Shown piece by piece: positions 7,881 to 16,218 of a stretch of 64,000 nucleotides of DNA (position 1 is the first letter of the stretch; each line of letters begins with the position of its first letter). The stretch spans positions 1 to 64,000 of the forward strand of contig DASXVQ010000168.1 of assembly GCA_036504155.1 (NCBI GenBank), in the 5' to 3' direction. This DNA is from JACRCT01 sp036504155 (GTDB lineage: Bacteria; Myxococcota; Myxococcia; Myxococcales; UBA5297). Made by a program: the position numbers and the translations under genes. Below the pieces are notes generated by a model. That model saw nothing but the letters and a program-made list of their open reading frames with translations, was not told the DNA's origin and searched no databases.

Positions 7881-8894
7881 TCAGCGGCGATCGGGCCTGC
7901 CGTCCGGGCGGTCGGCCGGCCGGACGAAGTGCCAGACGTGCGAGCGCCAGAGCGACGGCTGCCTGCGCTTCACCCCCGCCGGGTAGCCCTCCCGCAGGTC
8001 GAAGGTCGGATGCGCCGGCTCCCCGAACTGCTTGGCCCCCGGCTGTTTGCCCCCCGCGGCGGCGTGCTCGATCACCGCGTTCAGCTCGCCGCCCAGCATG
8101 AAGACCAGCGAGGAGAGGTAGAGCCAGGTGAGCAGGACGATCACGCCGCCCAGCGAGCCGTAGGTGACGTTGAAGCTCGAGGCGTTGTCGGCGTACTGCG
8201 AGAAGCCCCAGGTCGAGAGCAGCCAGAGGAGGGTGCTGACCACCGAGCCCGGCGACACATAACGGAAGCGCTGGTCGACGTCCGGGAGCCAGTAGTAGGT
8301 GAGCGCGGCCCCCAGCATGATCACCAGCGCGGTCGTGGGCCAGCGCAGCCAGGTCCAGATGAAGGCGAACTGGCGCTCGATGCCCACCCGGTCCGCCAGC
8401 CAGAGCCCGCCCTTGCCACCCAAGAGGATCATCGCCAGGCCCCCCAAGACGAAGGTGGAGGTCACGACGGTGGTCCAGACGGCCAGCCACTGGGTGCGCA
8501 GGTACGTGCGCGCCTCGCTGACGTGGTAGGCGAGGTTGAGCGACTTGCGGAAGAAGTCGAGGCTGCGCGAGGCGCTGTAGAGGGCGACGAGGAGGCTGAC
8601 GGTGAGGAGCTTGGGCTGCTGCTGCTCGAGCAGGGACCGCAGCTGGCCCTCGATGAGCTGCATCGACGAGACCGGCATCAGCGGCCGGATGCGACCGAGC
8701 CCTTCCTCGAGCGCGCCGCGCAGCGGCAAGTAGGCCGTCAGCAAAACCAGGAAGAAGAGCAGGGGGAAGAGAGAGAAGAGGAAGTAGTAGGCGAGCGTCG
8801 CAGCGCCATCCAGGACGGCATGGTCGCCGAGCGCGTGGAGGAACCGCTTCCACAGCAGCTGCGGCGAAACTCCCTCGAATCCCGGCACACGCAT
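7881..8894 (-). CDS. YihY/UPF0761-type inner-membrane protein
   Basis: The 337-residue protein has about six membrane segments, starting with the family's typical helix DGAATLAYYFLFSLFPLLFFLV and including LVALYSASRSLDFFRKSLNLAY and the late segment GSLGGVIVLLTWLYLSSLVFMLGGELNA. This family was once called ribonuclease BN, an assignment now considered wrong; its transport or envelope role is not established. The hydrophilic C-terminal tail of about 60 residues, rich in Arg and Pro, is not typical. ATG 8894 (MRVPGFE) was chosen because sequence before it does not resemble the family. It ends 38 bases before the LigD polymerase start, so the two may share a transcript. Confidence 0.9.
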   Translation of the reverse strand: MRVPGFEGVSPQLLWKRFLHALGDHAVLDGAATLAYYFLFSLFPLLFFLVLLTAYLPLRGALEEGLGRIRPLMPVSSMQLIEGQLRSLLEQQQPKLLTVSLLVALYSASRSLDFFRKSLNLAYHVSEARTYLRTQWLAVWTTVVTSTFVLGGLAMILLGGKGGLWLADRVGIERQFAFIWTWLRWPTTALVIMLGAALTYYWLPDVDQRFRYVSPGSVVSTLLWLLSTWGFSQYADNASSFNVTYGSLGGVIVLLTWLYLSSLVFMLGGELNAVIEHAAAGGKQPGAKQFGEPAHPTFDLREGYPAGVKRRQPSLWRSHVWHFVRPADRPDGRPDRR

Positions 8895-9093
8895 CGGCTT
8901 CGAATGTGGCGCGCGGGAGCCAGCCCCGCAAAGCGACGGCCCGAGGCCTCGAAGGCTCCAGGCCGCCGGTGGTCCCACCCTTTGAGCGTTCGCGAGACTG
9001 CGCGGTCACGAAGCTGCTGACCGTGCCCTGGCAGGCCTGGGCGCCGCGTCGAGCTTTGAAAGCCGGCGGTCGACGCCCGGGCCTGATGGCTGG

Positions 9094-9609
9094 CTACGCC
9101 TTGGCGTGGCCCTCGCTCTTGCCCTTGCCGATGGTGACCTTCTTGGGCTGCACCTCGGGCTTCTTCGGGATGTCGATGGAGAGCACGCCCTCCTTCATCG
9201 ACGCGTTGACGCTGTTCGGGTCGATGCCCTCGGGCAGGGTGAAGCTGCGCGTGAAGGTCCCGTAGCTGCGCTCATACGCGTAGTAGGTCTCGCCCTCCTT
9301 GCGCTCCTCGTCTTCGCGCTTGCCGCTGACGGTCAGCCGGTTGCCGGTCAACGAGATGTCCAGGTCCTCCTCTTTGACGCCCGGCAGGTCGGCCTTGAAG
9401 ACGTACGAGTTAGCGGTCTCCTTGACCTCGAACTGCGGCACGAACCCGAGCCCGTAATCCGGCAGGGCCAGAGTCCTGCCCACGTCCTGCAGCGGGTCCC
9501 AGTGCATCATCTCGCGCATCACGCCCCACGGGTCCCAACCCTGCAGGGAGCGCGGAGACAGCGACGCCGGCTGCCCTTGCTGCGTGTGGCCTCTTCGAAC
9601 GATTGCCAT
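9094..9609 (-). CDS. Small heat-shock protein Hsp20
   Basis: The 171-residue protein has the alpha-crystallin domain at about 60-155: the start FEVKETANSYVFKADLPGVK, the core LDISLTGNRLTVSGKRE, a loop with ETYYAYERSYGTFTRSFTLPEG and the closing GVLSIDIPKKP. It is an ATP-independent holdase that binds unfolding proteins in the cytoplasm. The C-terminus has EVQPKKVTI, which offers the I/V-x-I/V oligomer-docking motif as VTI. A strong ribosome-binding site (AAGAGGAGGTG) lies seven to eight bases before the ATG, suggesting high expression. No heat-shock operator was recognised upstream. Confidence 0.95.
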   Translation of the reverse strand: MAIVRRGHTQQGQPASLSPRSLQGWDPWGVMREMMHWDPLQDVGRTLALPDYGLGFVPQFEVKETANSYVFKADLPGVKEEDLDISLTGNRLTVSGKREDEERKEGETYYAYERSYGTFTRSFTLPEGIDPNSVNASMKEGVLSIDIPKKPEVQPKKVTIGKGKSEGHAKA

Positions 9610-9679
9610 GGCTCAACACCTCCTCTTTTGAGGTGGGGCCTACGCTTCGGTTGTCAACGGCGAGTGGGTGGGCGGTCCG

Positions 9680-9913
9680 TCAGGGCACGAAGCCCGGGAC
9701 CGCGCGCGGGTCGTAGAAGCCCTCGGGGCCCAGCTCGGGGCGGCGTAGGTCTGTACGTGGACGCGGGTCGAGCGCGAGGCGTCGTCGGCCCAGCCCGGCA
9801 ATCGACCGGCGCAGCAGCGCGAAGGACTGCACGTCTGCAGCCTGGCCGTCCCGCCGGAGGGGCCCGCCGCCGTACAGGCAGGGGCAGCAACGAGAAGGGC
9901 AGCGGTAGCCCAA
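9680..9913 (-). CDS. Possible small Cys-rich protein
   Basis: The gap between hsp20 and the helicase gene has one minus-strand frame that reads somewhat like protein: a TTG start, a Cys cluster YRCPSRCCPCLYGGG near the N-terminus and a tail ending ELGPEGFYDPRAVPGFVP. It would encode 77 residues. There is no good ribosome-binding site, no known family is recognised, and spurious open frames are common at this GC content. It is listed only because the composition is not the usual Arg/Pro noise; it may equally be non-coding. Confidence 0.25.
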   Translation of the reverse strand: MGYRCPSRCCPCLYGGGPLRRDGQAADVQSFALLRRSIAGLGRRRLALDPRPRTDLRRPELGPEGFYDPRAVPGFVP

Positions 9914-9954
9914 GACGAGCCCGCCGCCCTCCAATTTCCCGGCACTGCTGGCGA

Positions 9955-11841
9955 CTAGCGCTTGGTGATGCGCGCCTTCTCCAGGCGCAGCTTCTTGCCG
10001 TCGCGCTCCTTGCCGTTGGCCGAGAGCACTGACTCCACCAGCTCGGGCTCGACGAACACGTAGGCGCTGGTCGGCCGCAGCTCCACCGCGCGGATCTTCG
10101 AGCCGTCCACGCCCGAGGCCTGGCTGATGGCCTCGACGACGCTGCCCTCGTCCAGCTTGTCGGCCTGGCCCAGGTTGCACCACAGCTTGGTGCCTCGCGG
10201 GTCGGGCTCGGGCGGCAGCTGGGGCATCGCCTGGATCTCGGTCTTCTCCGCCAGCGCTGCGGGCTGGGCGTCGACGTTGGTGCGCTCGCGGGCCGCCGGC
10301 GCCGGCTTGTTCCGATCGGTGCGCTCGCGGTCCTTGCGCCGCTCGCGGTCGTCACGCCGCCCACCGCGATCCCCTCGATCGCCCCGGTCGCTGCGCTCGC
10401 CGCGGTCGTGGTCGCGCTCGGCGTCGTGGTGCGAGTGGCGGACCTCGGCCTCGGCCTTCGCCGCCATCTTCTCGATCCGGTGGTGGGTGAAGAAGTAGCG
10501 CAGCAGGAAGCCGACGGTGGCGTCGCCCTCGGGCATCGCCTTGAGGTCCTGGGCCAGCGGGATCATCGCCTCGTAGACCGCCGAGCGCGACGCGTCCTTG
10601 ATCTCCGCGAGGTGCCGGTCCGCCCAGCGCTTGCGGGCCTCCTCCGGCGTCGGCAGCTTGCGCTCCTCGAAGTGGATGCCGTAGCGCTTCTCCAGCGCCG
10701 TCAGCGTCACCATCTCCTTGCCGCCGATGAGCGAGAGGGCCACGCCCTTCTTGCCGATGCGCCCGGTGCGCCCCACGCGGTGCAGGTAGACCGCCGGGTC
10801 CTCGGGCAGCGAGTAGTTGATGACGTGCGACAGGTCGCTGATGTCGATGCCGCGCGCCGCGATGTCGGTGGCGACGAGGTAGGTCATCTCCCCGCGCTTG
10901 ATCTTGCCCATCACCCGCTCGCGCTCGGACTGCGGCAGATCGCCGTTGAGCACCTCGGCGTCGAAGCCGTTGCGGTTGAGCACCGCGCACACCAGCGAGG
11001 TGTCGTCGCGCGTGTTGCAGAAGACGATCGCCGACTCCGGCTCCTCGAGCTCGAGCAGGTAGATGAGGCTGCGGGGCTTCGGGTAGGAGTCGACGGTGTA
11101 GTAGAGGACGTTCTCGATGTTCTCGACGGTGAAGTCGTCGCCGGAGAGCAGCAGCGTCTCCGGGTCCTTGCAGAAGCGCTTGATGAGCCGGTCGATGTCC
11201 GGCGGGACGGTGGCCGAGAACAGCAGCAGCTGCCGGCCCTCGGGCAGCCGCTCGAGGATGCGGGTGACCTCCTCGTAGAAGCCCTGGTTGAGCATCTCGT
11301 CGGCCTCGTCGAGGACGGCCGCCTGGGCCTTGGACAGGTCGAGGTTCTTGCGGCGGATGTGGTCGTAGACGCGCCCGGGCGTGCCCACGATGATCTCCGC
11401 GCCGTTCTCCAGGGCGTCGGTCTGCGCCTTCATCGGCGCCCCGCCGTAGATGGCCACCACCCGCAGGTCCTTGTGGCTGGCCAGCACGGTGATCTCCTCC
11501 GCCACCTGGATGGCCAGCTCGCGGGTGGGGCAGAGCACGATGGCCAGCGGGTGGCGCGCGCCCGCGGGCAGCCGCTCGAGCAGCGGGATGCCGAAGGCCG
11601 CGGTCTTGCCCGTGCCCGTCTTGCTGCGGACGATCATGTCCTTGCCCGACAGGGCGACCGGGATGGCCTTGGCCTGGACCGGCGTGGGGCGGGTGTAGCC
11701 GCGGTCGCGGATGCCGGCGCGCAGTTCCTCGGAGAGGGCGAGGTCCTCAAAGCCGATCTCGGCGTAGGTCTCTTGCTCTTGTTGGATGGTGGGCAACGGC
11801 TGCGTGCTGTTGATGACCGGATCGGTCCCGTTTTCGGACAT
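9955..11841 (-). CDS. deaD: DEAD-box RNA helicase, DeaD/CsdA type
   Basis: The 628-residue protein has the full helicase core: Q motif with FEDLALSEELRAGI and RPTPVQAKAIP, Walker A SKTGTGKT, PTRELA, TPGR, DEAD within VLDEADEML, SAT, and the C-terminal motifs ATDIAARGIDI and HRVGRTGR. A long charged linker at about 450-540, rich in Arg, Asp, Glu and His (HHDAERDHDRGERSDRG), leads to a DbpA-type RNA-binding domain at the C-terminus (LWCNLGQADKLDEGSVVEAI). Such helicases unwind structured RNA in ribosome assembly and mRNA decay, often in the cold. It is transcribed divergently from the sigma-factor gene, with about 250 bases between them. Confidence 0.95.
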   Translation of the reverse strand: MSENGTDPVINSTQPLPTIQQEQETYAEIGFEDLALSEELRAGIRDRGYTRPTPVQAKAIPVALSGKDMIVRSKTGTGKTAAFGIPLLERLPAGARHPLAIVLCPTRELAIQVAEEITVLASHKDLRVVAIYGGAPMKAQTDALENGAEIIVGTPGRVYDHIRRKNLDLSKAQAAVLDEADEMLNQGFYEEVTRILERLPEGRQLLLFSATVPPDIDRLIKRFCKDPETLLLSGDDFTVENIENVLYYTVDSYPKPRSLIYLLELEEPESAIVFCNTRDDTSLVCAVLNRNGFDAEVLNGDLPQSERERVMGKIKRGEMTYLVATDIAARGIDISDLSHVINYSLPEDPAVYLHRVGRTGRIGKKGVALSLIGGKEMVTLTALEKRYGIHFEERKLPTPEEARKRWADRHLAEIKDASRSAVYEAMIPLAQDLKAMPEGDATVGFLLRYFFTHHRIEKMAAKAEAEVRHSHHDAERDHDRGERSDRGDRGDRGGRRDDRERRKDRERTDRNKPAPAARERTNVDAQPAALAEKTEIQAMPQLPPEPDPRGTKLWCNLGQADKLDEGSVVEAISQASGVDGSKIRAVELRPTSAYVFVEPELVESVLSANGKERDGKKLRLEKARITKR

Positions 11842-12058
11842 TGTCGTTGTGACCTCTTGGGGGCAGGACGGGCGGAGGACACCCGCCGCTGCCTGCTGCA
11901 GGCGTCGAGGGCGGGGGCGCTCGGCGCGAAGGCGGCTCTATATCTCGTCGGTGCGTGGCGATGCAATCGCTCAAACGCGAGGGAGTTCCCAGTGTTGCAA
12001 CACCCGGGAGGGCCATAGCTGCCGTGGACGCTTGCCGCAGGGCCTTTCGAGCAGACGG

Positions 12059-12087
12059 TTGCCCCTCCCGCGTTTCGCCAGTAGAAA
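12059..12087 (+). promoter_or_regulatory. Promoter of RpoH-like sigma gene
   Basis: TTGCCC (12059-12064) and TAGAAA (12082-12087) are spaced by 17 bases. The predicted start falls at about 12094-12095, exactly on the second of two in-frame GTG codons, so this GTG and a leaderless message are favoured over the GTG at 12089. Confidence 0.55.
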
Positions 12088-12094
12088 CGTGCCC

Positions 12095-13255
<1,161 letters not shown>

Positions 13256-13293
13256 GCCGGGCACCCCGAGCCCGTCGAGGGGCCGTCCGCTTC

Positions 13294-13323
13294 TTGACTT
13301 CGGACGTCCGGCGCGGCTTTATC
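13294..13323 (+). promoter_or_regulatory. Possible promoter of lectin-like membrane protein gene
   Basis: TTGACT at 13294-13299 is followed after 18 bases by TTTATC at 13318-13323. The leader to the ATG at 13364 would be about 33 bases. The -10 match is weak, so this is tentative. Confidence 0.35.
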
Positions 13324-13363
13324 CGGCGCCTGCCTTCGTCCGAGAACGACCCCGAGGGAGCCG

Positions 13364-14098
13364 ATGGCCGAGCCAGCAACCGCGACCCCGACCCCCGCCG
13401 CCGAGACGTCCGCGCCGGCGGCGGCGAAGGAGCCTGCGCGCCCCGGGGACGTCCTGCCCGGCCTGTCCGCCAAGCACCTCGTCGGCCTGGTCGCCGCCGT
13501 CGTGGTGGCCCAGCTGCCGTTCATCGTCTACTTCCTGCGTGGCCAGGCCCCGACCACCGTCGAGATCGGCCAGCAGGGCTTCAGCGACGACTTCGAGCGC
13601 GAGCTGGTGGGTCCCAACTACTTCACCACCGGCGGGCACTGGCGCATCGAGAAGGGCGTGCTCCACTCCCCGGGCTCCAAGAACAACCCACTCTGGCTCA
13701 AGGCCAAGCTGCCGGCCGACGTGGCGGTGGAGTTCGACGTGCGCAGCGAGTCCGCCGAGGGCGACATCAAGGCGGAGATCTTCGGCAACGGCCGGGACCA
13801 CGCCTCGGGCTACATCATCCTGTTCGGCGGCTGGTCGAACTCGACCTCGGCCCTGGCCCGGCGCGACGAGCACGGCCGCGACCGCAAGGAGAACCGCAAC
13901 CTCAAGGTCACCAAGGGCAAGACCTACCACTTCAAGGTGCAGCGCAAGGGCACGCTGCTGCAGTGGTTCTCCGACGGCGCGCTGATGATGGAGTGGGACG
14001 ACCCGGAGCCGCTCAAGGGCTCGGGCAACGACCGCTTCGGCTTCTCGAGCTGGGAAGCGGACATCTACTTCGACAACCTGAAGGTCACGCCGCTGTAA
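13364..14098 (+). CDS. Membrane-anchored lectin/glucanase-fold protein
   Basis: The 244-residue product has an Ala/Pro/Thr-rich cytoplasmic start, one membrane helix at about 37-57 (LVGLVAAVVVAQLPFIVYFL) and an extracytoplasmic domain of about 180 residues. That domain looks like the concanavalin-type fold of the DUF1080/laminin-G group: FSDDFERELVGPNYFTTGGHWRIEKGVL, a middle VEFDVRSE strand, GYIILFGGW, and the closing FGFSSWEADIYFDNLKV, a typical last strand. Such domains bind sugars or lie in surface proteins; no catalytic residues can be named. It faces the minus-strand gene ending at 14236, with GC-rich repeated hairpins between them. Confidence 0.8.
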   Translation: MAEPATATPTPAAETSAPAAAKEPARPGDVLPGLSAKHLVGLVAAVVVAQLPFIVYFLRGQAPTTVEIGQQGFSDDFERELVGPNYFTTGGHWRIEKGVLHSPGSKNNPLWLKAKLPADVAVEFDVRSESAEGDIKAEIFGNGRDHASGYIILFGGWSNSTSALARRDEHGRDRKENRNLKVTKGKTYHFKVQRKGTLLQWFSDGALMMEWDDPEPLKGSGNDRFGFSSWEADIYFDNLKVTPL

Positions 14099-14102
14099 CC
14101 CC

Positions 14103-14235
14103 CTGAGATTCGGCGGGGGCGGGAAAACGGCGTTGCCAGCGCTCGCAACGGCCTTCACCGGCGGGAAGACGGCGTCGTGGCGCGCGGAACGGCCTCACCT
14201 CGGCGGGCGCCCGGCGTTGCGGCGCGCGCAACGGC
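14103..14235. repeat. Three imperfect GC-rich tandem repeats between convergent genes
   Basis: Three units of about 40-48 bases follow each other, each beginning CGGCGGG and ending with AACGGCC. The first and third contain a short palindrome (CGTTGC...GCAACG) able to form a hairpin. They fill the gap between two convergent stop codons and may serve as a two-way terminator, though no T-run is present. Confidence 0.5.
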
Positions 14236-15012
14236 CTAGTCCTTGGCCTCTTCCTTCGCCCGCTTCGTTGCCGCGTCGACCTTCTTGCCGTACTGCTTGA
14301 AGCGCTTGTCCCGGGCCTTGGCCTCGACCGCCAGCTCCTTGTCCTTGAGCTTGTTGGCCTTCTTCTTGGCGCGCGCCTCGTCGTCGTCCGCGGGCGCGAA
14401 CTTGAACTGGAAGGCCATGCCCGTCACGGCGATGCAGCCGGCCAGGCCCAGCGAGAGGGTGGGGACGCTGAAGACGAGCCCGGCCAGCCGGGTGAAGGAG
14501 AGCAGGGTCAACAGGCCCAGCACGAACATCACCCCGCCCATCGCGGCGCTCACCAGCACGGCCACGATGCGCGAGACGACCAGGGCCAGGGTGCCGCCCA
14601 AGATGAAGCCGGGGATGAAGCCGACCCAGAAGTCCTTCTCGCCCGCCAGCTCTCCGCCCACGCTGCCGCCCAGCGCCCCGAAGGCCAGGAAGAGGACGGT
14701 CGGCGGCCAGATCACGGCGCCCAGCCCCAGCAGCCCGGCGCCGGCGTAGGACGCCAGCTTGGGCGAGAGGTGCACCATCTGCGCGAGCTGCGGGGCGAGG
14801 GTGTAGCCGGCCATGACCGCGATGGGCGTCAGGATGAGCCGGAAGACGTAGCGCTGGCCGCCGACCAGCGTCGAGACCAGGCCCGCCACCACCAGGGCCA
14901 CCCCGACCATCAGCGGCAGATCCTTGGCGATGTTCACCAGCGCCGACGGGTCGAGCGTCTCCAGCCGGAGCTGCCCGAGCTTGTCGAGGAGCTTGAGGTA
15001 GGTCCCGTACAT
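14236..15012 (-). CDS. Multi-pass membrane protein with charged tail, hypothetical
   Basis: The 258-residue protein has about seven hydrophobic segments between residues 33 and 205, many rich in Gly, Ala and Leu (LMVGVALVVAGLVSTLVGG, AGAGLLGLGAVIWPPTVLFLAFGALGG, GVMFVLGLLTLLSFTRLAGLVF). The last 55 residues are highly charged and rich in Lys, Ala and Glu (ARAKKKANKLKDKE). The topology resembles DUF4203-type membrane proteins, but the match is not certain. It starts 12 bases after the stop of a small membrane protein gene on the same strand, so the two form a pair. Function unknown. Confidence 0.8.
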   Translation of the reverse strand: MYGTYLKLLDKLGQLRLETLDPSALVNIAKDLPLMVGVALVVAGLVSTLVGGQRYVFRLILTPIAVMAGYTLAPQLAQMVHLSPKLASYAGAGLLGLGAVIWPPTVLFLAFGALGGSVGGELAGEKDFWVGFIPGFILGGTLALVVSRIVAVLVSAAMGGVMFVLGLLTLLSFTRLAGLVFSVPTLSLGLAGCIAVTGMAFQFKFAPADDDEARAKKKANKLKDKELAVEAKARDKRFKQYGKKVDAATKRAKEEAKD

Positions 15013-15024
15013 CGCCGTGCCCTG

Positions 15025-15300
15025 CTAGTGGAAGAAGACGAGGGCGAGGATGACCAGCAGGATGGCCACGCCGATCAGGCCGATGGCGAGGGTCCCGCGG
15101 TCCAGGCCGGTGCGTTCCAGCACCTCGCGCGCGGCGGCCTTGTCCTGCTCGCTGGCGGCGGCGTCGGCGAGCACCTTGGAGGCCTCGGCGCGCGCCGCCC
15201 GGTTGTTGCCGGAGAGGAGCAGGCCCATCAGCCGCTGGTTTGCCAGCAGCGGACTGGCCTCCACCTTGTCCTTCTTCTCCTTGTCCTTGTTCTTCGCCAT
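15025..15300 (-). CDS. Small C-tail-anchored membrane protein, hypothetical
   Basis: The 91-residue protein starts with a Lys-rich stretch (MAKNKDKEKKDKVE), continues with a helical Ala/Glu-rich middle part and ends in a single hydrophobic segment (LAIGLIGVAILLVILALVFFH) reaching the last residue. It is therefore probably anchored by its C-terminus with the body in the cytoplasm. It is the first gene of a two-gene unit with the multi-pass protein downstream. No family is recognised. Confidence 0.75.
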   Translation of the reverse strand: MAKNKDKEKKDKVEASPLLANQRLMGLLLSGNNRAARAEASKVLADAAASEQDKAAAREVLERTGLDRGTLAIGLIGVAILLVILALVFFH

Positions 15301-15461
15301 GGGGCGCGCAGTCTAGCAGAGTTCCCCAGGTGGCCGAGCGTGGAATTCGAGCGAGCACGGCCCGGGAAACTTGAGTAGATTCGCCCGGCCGGAATGGTGC
15401 CGGCCGCGCCCGCGTTGAACGGGCCCGCGCTCGGGTCTTCAAGGGGCTTCTGGACAGGCAC

Positions 15462-16214
15462 ATGCGCCGCCGCGACTTCCTCAAAGGCCTCGCCCTCGGC
15501 GCCGCCGCCGCCACTCTGGCCCCCACTCGGGCGTTCGCGTTCGGAGACAGCTCCAAGTTCATCCCCGCCATCGCCCGCCACGGCGGCAACTGGGACCGCC
15601 GCGGGCACGGACTGCGGCGGATCTGCTGGGAAATCTCCAACCGCACCAGCGCCGAGGTCTTCCCCGAGGCGCGGCCCTTCGGCCTGGCCGAGCGCGCGCT
15701 GTTCAAGTACCCGTTCCTCTACTTCGGCGGGGAGGGCAGCTTCCCGGCGCTCACCGACGACGAAGTCGCCAACCTGCGCCGCTACCTGACCTACGGCGGC
15801 TTCATGCTGGCCGACGCCAACGACGGCTCGAACGGCGACGGCTTCGACGCCTCCTTCCGCCGCGAGATCGCCCGGGTCCTGCCCAGCTCGCCGCTCACCC
15901 GGCTGCCGCCCGACCACGTGGTGTTCAAGACCTTCTACCTGCTCGACCGCAACGGCGGCCGGCTGATGACCCGGCCGTTCCTCGAGGCGGCGACCGTCGG
16001 CAAGCGCGTGGCGGTCGTCTACTCGCAGAACGACCTGGCCGGCGCCTGGAGCCGGGACGAGCACGGGGACTGGGAGTACGAGTGCAGCCCGGGCGGCGAG
16101 AGCCAGCGCGAGGTCGCCATCCGCACCGGCGTCAACCTGGCCTTCTACGCGATGTGCCTGGACTACAAGGACGACGCGGTGCACCTGAAGTACATCATGA
16201 AGAGGCGCCGGTAA
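15462..16214 (+). CDS. Tat-exported DUF4159 domain protein
   Basis: The 250-residue protein begins with a twin-arginine signal (MRRRDFLKGLALGAAAATLA). The mature part matches the DUF4159 family: PFLYFGGEGSFPALTDDEVANLRRYL, a GGFMLADAN segment, and a late IRTGVNLAFYAMCLDYKDDAVH. DUF4159 has a fold like that of glutamine amidotransferases without known enzyme activity. In many bacteria such genes sit beside MoxR ATPase, DUF58 and VWA membrane proteins. Here the VWA gene follows four bases after the stop codon, consistent with that association, while no MoxR gene is seen. Its action is presumably in the periplasm at the inner membrane. Confidence 0.88.
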   Translation: MRRRDFLKGLALGAAAATLAPTRAFAFGDSSKFIPAIARHGGNWDRRGHGLRRICWEISNRTSAEVFPEARPFGLAERALFKYPFLYFGGEGSFPALTDDEVANLRRYLTYGGFMLADANDGSNGDGFDASFRREIARVLPSSPLTRLPPDHVVFKTFYLLDRNGGRLMTRPFLEAATVGKRVAVVYSQNDLAGAWSRDEHGDWEYECSPGGESQREVAIRTGVNLAFYAMCLDYKDDAVHLKYIMKRRR

Positions 16215-16218
16215 GGCC

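Noticed and set aside
14103..14235. Short repeats as a possible CRISPR array
   Set aside because: Only three imperfect copies, no unique spacers and no cas genes.
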